Positions 1 through 11,000 of a DNA stretch of 64,000 nt are shown here, piece after piece. Origin of the DNA: Carposina sasakii (taxonomy: Eukaryota; Arthropoda; Insecta; Lepidoptera; Carposinidae). Position 1 is the first letter of the stretch; each line of letters begins with the position of its first letter. Below the pieces are notes generated by a model. It was not told the DNA's origin. It did not search any database and was given only the letters and a program-made list of their open reading frames with translations. Made by a program: the position numbers and the translations under genes. The stretch covers positions 8,390,495 through 8,454,494 of the forward strand of contig CP053150.1 of assembly GCA_014607495.2 (NCBI GenBank), given 5' to 3'.

Positions 1-2397
1 ATGTCTACAATATAAGTAAATACAAAATGAGCCGTGGCTGACAATTTGCGATTCACACGCGATGCAAATGTTTTGCGTGTCAGTAAGCGGTTGAGATGGA
101 AGGAAATTTTGTAAAAAGTCCGTTTCGACAGAAATGGCATGGTTTGGTCCGGGCCGGAGCGGGTGTAATTAGGTACTGAGCCCTCTCACTGGGGGCCGCT
201 GATACTATCTCTTGCGGCCTCCGAACGCTCGACCCGAATTCGAGATTTGCACCTAATTAAATATAAAGCAGTGTAGCGTACTGCACTAAATACCCACACG
301 ATTTCTCCATGCCACTCCAGATGTTCACACGCCACATTGCAATTTGCATTTCACATCTTAATTCTAAATGACAAATGGTGTTTTAAAATGATGTTAGAGA
401 CGTCGCGTAGGGTTGAATAGATTCTCAGGAGATGGATTTGAAGTAAAAAATACGTATAAAGCATTCGATCAATCACAGTTTGCACCGACAATTAATCACC
501 TCGCGAGTAACGCGCTCCTTGTTTGATGTTCTCTCAATGGAAGGGTAGTGGCGCCCTACTTTGGTAATACATATAGTTTTAAAGATAAAAACATACTCCA
601 TTTATCAGGTAGTAGATTATAATACCTGACTTAAACGTAATTCAAGTAGAAATAAATACATTTATCTATCAAGTACAATAGAGATCAATAATATTTGCAA
701 ATTAGTACAAAAGATTTCAACGTCTGCTCATAGCCATACAGTTTCATACTAGACCAGAGGGCCAACTCTTGAATAGTCTAACGTTGTAGGCAATAATTAC
801 TTTAAGGTGACGTAATTAGACACATTTCAGCACGAGGCAGATATTTGATTTTATTCTGTCATACTCGCGATCACTGCATACTAAAATATACCTTAATACT
901 CCAGCGGTAAGTAAATATTGCTTTGCAACGCGTTTCGTTAACGGTTCGTTAGTGGTTGCGTTTTAGCTCAAAATTTTTGGGGAATTGCCCCCCTGGGAAA
1001 TTTCGAATTAAAATCTATTTGTATTTTTAAAAGTATAACTTAGAAGTGTTTTATGCACTGCGTTGCTCTTAGTGGGACTTAGCAAGCAATTGTACCTATA
1101 AAATTTTTAGTTATGACAGTAATCAATTACACTCTATACCTACTAAACCTGATTGATGCAAAGAGCTGCCTTGCGTTTTTTTCACCTAATAGTATGGCTT
1201 CTCATTGACAACTTTTTTTTATCTTTTTTTCTTAGCTGACATCATTGTGTTCACTTTCGTAGTAACGGAAACTCACGTAACGAGACACTTCGATGGTTCA
1301 TGCGCTTTTTTCAATATTTTGTGACTTTAATGATTGGTCCGGTTGTCTTTTTAAGGTAATCGTTAATGATGCCTTTTGCACTGTATGTCGGGATTATAAC
1401 GGTCGCGGTTCCTACGTGGACATCAGAGGGCGACATGTGAGCGCCTGCCATAATTGTGACAGATCAAATGTTTCTCACCGAAAGCACTGGTGTGTAAATT
1501 TTCCTTCACAGCTTTGGGTAGAAAAAGTGTATTTGCATTTGTTGACACTGGAAGTTGCCAATCACGGTCGCAATCAATCAAGTGTGGGGGATGTCTCAAT
1601 CGCGAAGACCCCTCTCCCCCTTCGCCCGTACCCCGGCTGCCTCTTGTTATTCAGAAAAAACTAATTATTATAAATTGCGAAATTATACGATATAAAGCTT
1701 TAGGTTAACGACAGAATTTTTGATATCTTGAATTAGATATATTTAAATGTCGGTCTGGATTAATTTTATTGTATAGCTTTAGGTAAATTATGGATGACTT
1801 TTTGATGTAGAGCTAGGCATAAATGAAATAAGGGCATAGGTATGATTTTTTGCAAAGTAAACGTTTCTCACGCATTGTAAAGTACAATAGTTGACATATG
1901 GCCGATCGTATGAGGCTCGCTACAAATTATTGGCACGTCTGCCTGCAGTTATTTATCAACTGCGGCGTTGGCTCATAATGTACTTTTTATAACTTTCCTT
2001 ATTTTGAGACGTTACTTATGTGATTTTAATGTAATTGCTTTTTTCGGGCCTTTTGTTTTTTGACCTAATAAAATTTTGTTAATTTCATCTCGAGATGAGA
2101 AAATAACGCATGTTATGTGCAAAGCAATTTGCTGTTGCCATTAAAGAGCCAAGTTGAATATAAACGTTCCATTTACCTGAGTAATGTTCATATTTGAGAT
2201 TCTGTAGAATTAAATGTGAACATTAATTTTGAAACATTCACGTGCGGTACATGGTCTGACACGGCAGGATGCGCGCGCGCCGCTCGACTAAGCGTGAATT
2301 TTCCACATTCGGTTTCAGTTTCGCATAACTCGATAGCTATTGCACTTTCGAAACATTACGTACTATTCGGTAACAAAGACGTAACTGCTGAAACAGC

Positions 2398-2409
2398 GTA
2401 ACCGGTTAC
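2398..2409. promoter_or_regulatory. Palindromic Grainyhead-type binding site in the grh intron
   Basis: GTAACCGGTTAC is a 12-bp perfect palindrome centred on AACCGGTT (2400-2407), the optimal dimer site known for Grainyhead/GRHL proteins. Its position inside the intron of grh suggests possible autoregulation. One exact 8-mer by chance in 64 kb is not rare, so this is a candidate only. Confidence 0.35.
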
Positions 2410-4255
2410 AGTTCATCCTGTAACAATATTTTTTCATTAACCTAATTCTTAGTTTCACAATGTTTTGTTAGTGCCCCGTTGACAGTTGATAGGCTGGACG
2501 CAAATGGCGTTACGCAATGCGCAGGCGGTCATTGTTTCGATATTGGACTGTCACAGCGCACGCGTATTTAGCGTCAATCCTTGATAGCATCGCGCCGTCA
2601 ACCGCAATCAGGTGACATTAGGTGATCTCTCCGATACAATTATGCAACGCTTACGTGATTACTGGTTTAAACAAGGACTGAAGTTTCCTGTACTTAATAT
2701 CAATCAAATACAATATCGTGAACAAATAGTCAAGTTATGACTAAGTAAAATTACTATGCAGCTTTTATTAAGGTAGACAAACAGCATCCCGTGCTGCTTA
2801 TCGAAGATTTTGCATACATTTGCAGCAGTGGGTGTGTTGTCCGTTTGTCTTAAGAGCTACTTACATTTACGTAGTATAATATGTGTCTCGGTTATTGAGA
2901 AAAGCGTGATTGAAAGCTGCGCTCTAAGCGGTAGGTACGGGCCTTAAGCCACATCACGCTGGAGCCCTGCACTTTATCTGACATTTCCTTTCGACATTTA
3001 AGCAGATTAGTGTTACAACGCGACTTTGGATGTTAATCCGACGGTGGACGGATCGCGGGAATTGCTCCGATTTTATCGAGATTTAGCGGTCACTGGGCAT
3101 TGCGTTAATGTATTTGCAAGTACCTATTTGAGAAAAAAAGATTACTTTGCAATCACGCAATGGATGATGTGAAATAGGATACTTTAAGGCAAACGTCGAT
3201 CTAATATTAGCGAGGAATGTGCATTTAATATTCAATTAGAGAGGGCAGTTCCTGCGGCGGATGCGCCTCCCCTGAACAATTTATACGCAGGAAGCCGCAC
3301 ATCTCCGACGATCTCCCGCGGCCCGCGGCGGTCCGGCCGCACGCACTCACGCTGCGTGCTAACTACTAAGTAGCTACAACTCACTCGCCCCCAAACGTCT
3401 TAAATATACAGTCTCATTTAAACCTCCTTACCTCATAAACTGTTATCGCTTTGTTTACGGTGCAAAAATGGTCATTGCTATATTTCATTTGCTGTAAAAT
3501 AAATAGCGACACGTAGACCGTAGGCAACCGCTCGGCAGTTACACCCACAGTTCCGCTCAGAATTTATGTCGAAACCGACATTCACTGCAGAGAACATTCA
3601 TAGCAAATAACCAAGGCGTTAAAATAACCACCGCAAACAACTGGTGCACTTAACAAACAGACGTATCCGTATCAGATACGGCATATCGAGGCGGCAGGAC
3701 ATTACTTCTCCACTATCGATAAAGCTCAACTGTAAGCGAAATAGTTTTGCCAAGCAGTGAACATAAATAATTGTCATAAAGTAGATAGGGCCTGATGGAT
3801 GGGCGGCGCGCCCTGCGACTAACGAGGAAGCGTTGGGTCGCCGCCTCCTCGGCTACCGCATAACAGCATTACTTAACTATTACTCGCATTGTGCATGTAT
3901 TACCTACATACATTTCAATTTACGAGTTTTTGCTAGCGATCGACATGCATCACTCGAACGAACGTGCACAGAGCATAACGATAAGATAGAACCTTAGATA
4001 AGATAGAATCGTAACACCAACCAACATATAGGTACTTCAATTGAATTAAATTTATGTTATAAACTTCAGCCTTAACCGAGGTGATGAGAAATAGGCTTAA
4101 ATACAGAAATAAAGTGCCTACATGTACAGCATCCGGTCTTAATTAGACCATTTATTAGAAACCCGAGAAGATACATCTAAACATAAAAAAAAGAAATCAG
4201 TGATACATGATATGTACCTATCCATACCTATATAATTTTTTTTTAGGTATATCTA

Positions 4256-4355
4256 TAGGTGGCACCATGTGGTTCTATCGGCCCTTGGTGCTCTGCCTAC
4301 CCCATAAGGGATAGAGGCGTGATTATATGTATGTATGTATGTATGTAGGTATATC
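4256..4355 (+). repeat. Dispersed repeat tail with (ATGT)n microsatellite
   Basis: A stretch containing ctctgcctaccccataaggg and gatagaggcgtgatta runs into five ATGT units at about 4328-4349. Wording of this type (CTACCCC...GGCGTGA followed by ATGT units) is common in moth repeats. The boundaries are approximate. Confidence 0.45.
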
Positions 4356-4616
4356 TATTACTCGTATTACAGGTGAAATGCGTTCTTAAATATTTTAGTC
4401 ATATTATAGGTTATTATCCATGGTATTTATATCCCGCAATACCTTCAATGAAGCCTTCACAGTCACCTTCCTTTCATTGGTGAAATTTTAAACAATTATT
4501 GCATAATGTTGACTTCACATGCGTTATTGGTAATTATTATGCGCAAAAAGTTAAGATTTTACATGTAGTTCGTTCAAAAGCTAATTAAATGCTACCTGTA
4601 CCTATCATTTTGTGTC

Positions 4617-4727
4617 AGATAATCTTGATACATACATTTATGTATAAACATACCTGTATAGCCTGGAGTAGCCTGAATCGCAGGATCTTAAAAGAGATCC
4701 CACAGCCCGGTTAGATAATCTTGATAC
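4617..4727. mobile_element. 81-bp retroposed insertion with 15-bp target-site duplication
   Basis: The 15-mer AGATAATCTTGATAC occurs at 4617-4631 and again at 4713-4727, flanking 81 bp that contain gcaggatcttaaaagagatc. A related sequence (gcaggatcacagaggagacc) occurs near 17909, so the insert belongs to a dispersed family. A 15-bp duplication is the size left by LINE-type integration. Confidence 0.55.
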
Positions 4728-7700
4728 TTCACAATAATATAAATATGATAAGTATAAGGTGAACCAAATATTATTCGTATAGATTAATGATAGTTCGCCG
4801 AGTATGACAGTGCACATACCCAGCAAAGATATAGATCTCGGTATTGCGCAAAAGTGTGCTCGAAATATAATCAAATGCTTATTTATTCAAATGCAGTGAC
4901 GAAATTAATGTGGAGTGTCAAAGCAGCTGGTGAGACACATGCGCCAGCGTCACACGAGAGAAAGCGTGCTTGATCAGATAACTCAAATTGTCAACTGCCC
5001 CTGAAATCGGGTCGTATGTCGATACACTCCACTAATTAATCGACGGCCCGAAAAGACGAAGGTAATTGGTTTGAAAAAGAAAACTGTACTTTGATAGTCG
5101 GTAAAGCTGTTTTAATTAAGCAATAATTATAATTAATATTATTAAGATTTATCTAGTCTCTTAAATGCTGAGCTTATGTAAATGTTTAGTCTTAATTTGT
5201 TATTTATTAACATTTTCAAAGCTTAGCATTTAAATATTGTGTCGTTTAAATATGGTAGCGCCCACGGGTCAAGTATGTCAGTCCACCCTTCTCTTATCAA
5301 ATTAAATATTTATCTGAATTACCTAAGAAAATAGTTTACGTTGATACTGACAAAAATAATTCAATTAGAAAGGAAACACGTGCTTTCAAATATAATTAAT
5401 ACTTATCTAAGTATGCAGTTATCCATAAAGTTATGTTTATTTGTTTGGTTAAGTAAAGTCGAAGATCAAAATTATTCACCTTCCAAAAGATCTTTGTCTC
5501 CAAACACACTTTATACAAATCGCTACGCTTTGAACTTTTCTCATAGCGACTGTATGATTGCATAACATTGTACGCGATCTGTGTATGATATAGTATGTCA
5601 ATTTGGATTTAAAATTTAATTAATGGACAGTACATGTGTCGCCCACGCATAGCGATAGTGAGCCGAATGTTGACATTTTCTAGGAGCACATTTACCAAAA
5701 TATATTTCAATTGTAAACTTAAATTGCTGAAAGTTCCAATATATTGCAATTTAATAACAAAATATGAAAAATTAATAAAATTGTGGTAAACAGTTTTTCC
5801 GTTTTCCAATCAAAATTTGATACCATTGTTCACATAAATTAAAGGTGCAAATAAACCTTAGAATAACTTAGTCTAATGTAGTTACCAATACTTTACCGGG
5901 TTCTGATTGTATTGTAATCATTTAAGATATCAAAATATTTAAAACATTCCTTACAAAATGGTAGATAACAAAAGCGCGGATACAATAATAAACGGGTAAC
6001 TAATAATAAATTAGATTGGCTTTGTAAATGAAATCAAAACACAGCTTGTCTTTGATAAATTGTGTAATTTGAACATTTAAGATAGCCGGCCGGCCATGTA
6101 TCTCTGTCAGCCGACAATAGCTAACATTGTTTGTACCAATTGCCACTTTAAAATAGACACTAAATTACGTAAAACATTGCAAGTCCAACTTTAAATTAAA
6201 GCCCAACTTTAAATTAGCTGGCAAGTGTTTATCTATTCCATCAATAAATTAAATCAGACTGCAAAACTACATTTGAATAAAAATTTGTACTACTGTGACT
6301 TTATCTCAGATATACTAATAAACCTATTTTTGTGACTCTAATTCTCTGACACGCTATCACAATAAACTATAGTGATTTATACATATAACTATGTTATACA
6401 GTTAGCTATGCATTTATATCAACTTTGGGAATTCTAATAAAGCTATAAACATTGGTTTAGGTTGGGGCCGATTGCACCGTTATTTAATACATGGTCGATC
6501 TATTAGCGAGTATGCGGCCGCGACGTGTTTACGCGACACACGGAGAAAGCTCGTCCCTCTTATGTACCTACCTACATAATAGTTATGCTAACTGTTTTAC
6601 ATTCGTTTTAAATTAAAAATCAAGGGAAGAGCCCTTTATTTTCAAGAAATATTCATAAAGTTAATACTTTTGACCCTCGAAACTAGTTCCGAGTTTTTAG
6701 TGAAATCAAACCCGAATGCCCGAATATGAATCTTTTCTTTTTTTCAAATTCATTAGTAAAATTAGTACTGTGAGATACATCACCTGGTTCACCTGTTGTA
6801 ATTTTGTGTTTCTATTGGTTTCTTCGCTAAATCAATCACATTTTGTACCAAATGTTTGTATTTTATTCGAGGAATATTTATTTTATAAAAAACATACAAA
6901 TATGTCTTTAACATGAGAATTTTGCATTATTTATAAAAATTAAATATTCAAAAGATCGCTTATAAACTCAGATATATTCAGCATCTTGTTATCGTATACG
7001 TTGCATATTCATAGCGTGCCTTGTAATATACTAATTATGGCTAGTACTTAAATGTATAATATGAAAATTATACTTTGCTATTACTGGGTTGTGCCAATCG
7101 TATAAAGTTTTTAAGTATCTACTAAGTACGACTTTTGTATAAGCTTCTTGAGCATGGTGGAATAAATGTTTTGCATAGGTATTGAAGTTATACAATTTAC
7201 GAGCTCTATTTTAAATTAGATCGAATAGGAACCCTCGACCGATTCATAACGACTAGTTCTTTGTTGGTCAATAATGTCTAATAGGTGAATATTCGTATTT
7301 TCTACATGCTTACCTACTGTTTAACACTTAGGTACCTTTTTGTGTATACTTTGTGTGAATTTGGCGCTTATATATTTGGATATTATTTATTGTTCGTGGA
7401 TAGTACGCAGGCGCACGCGTTTAGCGTCCGTCCATCAATCAGAGGCGGCTACCGGAGGCTTTCTCGTCGTTAGCCCTATATGGCCCTACTGCCACCACGC
7501 CTCGCGAAAGACACTTCTTTTTCACTTCATTTTCTAACTTGCTTGTAGAAATCTTACCTAGTATATTTCACTTTGTCAACTGAACGGAAACGGTTGAAGG
7601 TTTCACGTATGTTTTTATGAGCATTTAAATGCGTATGAAATTAAGATGCCCGACGCAACGACGTAATCGCGCTCGTTTAACGTAATAGCTGAGAAATGCG

Positions 7701-7923
7701 CGTCTGTAATCGCAATTCGCGTATTCGCGAAATGCTCTCGGCGTTCTGTTGGTGCTTTCGCCATTAAAAGTTGCAATAAATAACAGGAGCAGTGCTGCTC
7801 GCAGTCAGGTGTGTCTAATGACCACCGTCTGTGTCAATTTATATCCTGAATTACATCGCTATCCCATCTACCTCGATGCCTATCTTCTTCGCGAAATGTA
7901 AAATTTGTTCTTGTTTGTTACAG

Positions 7924-8035
7924 AGTGTCGTCATGTTGATGTTCCGGGAAGAGAAATCACCTGACGATGAAATCAAAGCATGGCAGTTTTGGCACGGGAG
8001 ACAACACTCAGTAAAACAGAGAATATTGGACGCAG
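7924..8035 (+). CDS. grh: grh exon a (DNA-binding domain)
   Basis: Encodes 37 residues plus one base, beginning SVVMLMFREEK and containing AWQFWHGRQHSVKQRILDA, the counterpart of the GRHL segment with W-x-x-W/F-H-x-R-Q-H. It follows a good pyrimidine tract ending ttgtttgttacag and is followed by gtaagc. It ends in phase 1, which the next exon completes to an Asp codon. Confidence 0.93.
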
Positions 8036-11000
8036 GTAAGCTTTAAGATTAAGTGATTTCCTCCGCACGACACTAACTCGCGTGAACACTATAGCGTGTG
8101 CGTCCAACTTAATTATCACTTAATTAAAATGATGATAATTTTGAAAACAATGCCTCATATTTTTTGCGATTACGTTGTCGTTTAGACAGTAGCGCATACA
8201 TGGGTTTGAGACACGATATTAACAGGACAAAAACAGAGTCGTGCTTGAGGCGACACAGAAACATGGCGGGCGTAGTTGCGTGCGCGGCACGGCACGCAGG
8301 ACCTAATTACCGCTGCTGCGGGCGCCTTGCTGCGGCTCCCGCGCATCCCGCTTCCCGCGCTCGCCATTACCTCTCGTTAGGACATTTGCATAAATAACGT
8401 GCATGCATACGCGGCCCACACTGTCCGGTAAACCATCAATCGATACCAAACAGAAAACTAAATATTATAGACCATCGGTAATACTATAGAATAGACGATG
8501 TGACGTTAATTTTAAGATATAAATTTGTCATGTTATGTCAATTTTTCTGATTCAATAATGGTTGTAAGATTTACATTATATGACAGAGATATCATTAAGT
8601 TAGACCTAAGGTTAGAGGTAGGTGTCAACCAACTTATTTCGGATCGTGTATGTTGGGAATAAAAAACATTCGTGACAAATTATATGTGGAATTATTAATA
8701 ACTGCGCAGAGTAATCACGCGCCCATAAAATAAAGAATAAAGAAAAAAAATATATAATAACTATTTATTTACGCGAAAATCTTATAGGTATGTTTATTAT
8801 CTACCACTAAATAAAACCAAAGACTCGAAAGTTAAGTCGTGGTGTTAAGTGGCTGACCAAAGGCTTGCGTCATCGATGGAATGCTTGCTTATTAATCGTA
8901 TACCCGCTTATTGAAGTAAACAGCGCTGATATATGACACTTTACACATTCTAACATTACTTAGTCGGGCCTGTAGCATTTGTAATGAGTGACGCCGCGCC
9001 GCGCCACAGCGGTGTCTATAAATTAAATCTCAAGGAAAATAAAAACGTGGAAGCCATTAATTCGCGCGGCCAGGCCAAGTTTAATGTCAAGGTTTTTTTA
9101 GCTTATCTCGATGTTAGTTAAGTTTTATTTCTTATTTTGTCGGCGCTATTACGATATGAAATGACATCTAAGCGACACTGGAATTTTGTCATCTGCGTCT
9201 CAAAGACAAATAAACTATACCAAGATGCGTTTCGTGATAATGCCACAGAAGGCATATAATCTCTTTGTTTATTTGTAAATGTTAAAAAAACACGTAATCC
9301 TGGTTTGTAAGATATCGGTTGATAGTAAAGATCTGTTTGCTGGTGAGGCATAATAGGGTAAGTGCGGTTGCGGTTTGAGATTCGATAGTTGCACCATAAA
9401 CGCAACGAACTTGGAGGCAGCGTCAAGGGCGACACCGGACACCTGTGCACGCCGCACAGTGGTTCCAATGTATGGGAGGTGCTGGACATTCGCATCCAAA
9501 AAATAAAATTGGTGAATCTTGAGAAACTAATTATGCCATCTTGTTTGGTAGATCAATGTCTTTGAAAGTTATTATTTAAAGTTTTTTTGTAACTGTTATA
9601 TTTGAGAGATAATTGAGAAATAGTATCTTCTTACTATGGAAATGGTCAAACTTACTTACATATCTCTTGATTCCGGCCTCGTTTCAAGTTGCGGTCTTCG
9701 GTATTGTGTTTATATTTGAGAGAACTACAATTAATGCTAACACACATAGTGCGCCAAACGTGCACTTTCTGCGGTACATAGAGATGTCTATTTTTATATA
9801 CGAAAAAGTTCCATACTGAACACTACAATGAAAGTGATCTTGTAATTTTGATTTTTGACATGTCCAAAATGTAGGTCAAATGGTTTGAGAACTAAATTAC
9901 ACTAAAATTGTTAGTGGTAGTATTTATTTAATAAAATTCAAAAAATACGAAAAGCACAACATGCATTATAAATCTATAAAATAGTACAGATAAATTTAAC
10001 TAAAAATGTCTATAAACACAGAGAGAAAGACCCTAGTTACACGAATGAGATCTTTTTATTAAACTGTAATAAAAAATTTATTTATTTATATTTATTTTAA
10101 TTAAAATTTTAATTTATTTATGAATCGTCTTCACAATCATCATCGATCAATTCTGATGCGGAGTCTATTTCGATTAACTCGTTTATATCGACAAAATTAA
10201 ATTTACCTGTCTCGGATATAATCAGTTCATAAAATTCTGAGAAACAAGATTTTTTAATAAATTTGTTATACATTGGGCGAATACTTGTAAGAACCGGATC
10301 AGAAGATAATAAAAGATTGTGTAGTACATCTTCATTACACGAGACACTGCTATGTTTTCTTGAATGTCCTTCGCGGTACTTTCTAAATTCTTTATTTCGT
10401 GCCTCCGAGGCTTCTTCGGACAAAAAGCCGATAGGCATCATTGAAAAGTTCTCAATGACATCTGGCCCATGGACCAGCAATTTGTGGAGACTAGACGGCA
10501 TATAAAACCATGGATATAATTCCACGTAGAGCAAAGTAGTGTCATTACAGAACATACGAAATTTGTCAATGTCGAGTTTCTCTCCTGAAGATATACACTG
10601 TAAAATGACAGCTAGCCTTCTTAAAAGTCTCGCATCTAATCCGGTTAATTCAGCAGATTTTTCTGGGTTTTCAAAAAACCTTCTAGCACAATTACCGGTG
10701 TTGGTGGTTCCACTCCCTTGCTTGACAACATCAAGACGCATTCCAGTTTCTTTTTTGAAGTTTTCTTGAATTGCTGATTTTCTTTCAGCAACATTCTTCT
10801 TTGCTTCATCACCTCTAGCTTGCCATGATTTTATGTCTAATCTGTATGCGATGTGAAGACAACACTCCATGGTCCGGATCCATGCATGGAGCGAGCTAAG
10901 TCCGTATTTAAACATGTCTTCGTGCACTGGCTTGCTTCTTACTTTACTAATGTCGTTCATCTCATTTGGACGCGCTTTGCAAATGTCGCACACTGATGCT

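Larger units (their letters stand above)
1..7923 (+). other. grh: 5' intron of grh (partial), no coding exon recognised
   Basis: The DNA preceding exon a is probably intron; the first half of the DNA-binding domain was looked for in all frames and not found, so it should lie before position 1. The stretch contains GC-rich patches at about 3240-3380 and 3780-3850, a perfect Grh-type palindrome at 2398-2409, a repeat tail at 4256-4355, and an 81-bp insertion flanked by a 15-bp direct repeat at 4617-4727. Confidence 0.6.

Noticed and set aside
1..7923. Exon for the first half of the Grh DNA-binding domain
   Set aside because: Looked for in all three + frames; no segment resembling the conserved TYLNQGQ-type region was found.
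9118..9499. Two - strand frames at the left of the Transib
   Set aside because: They run across the TIR boundary and match nothing; the Transib end and duplication explain the DNA.
9462..9510. RSS nonamer with 12- or 23-bp spacer next to the heptamer
   Set aside because: At spacing 12 and 23 there is no A-rich nonamer; the nearest A-run is about 35 bp away.
9613..9819. Same 50-residue frame at 9613 (+) and 12655 (-)
   Set aside because: It is a by-product of the two Transib TIRs, not a gene pair.
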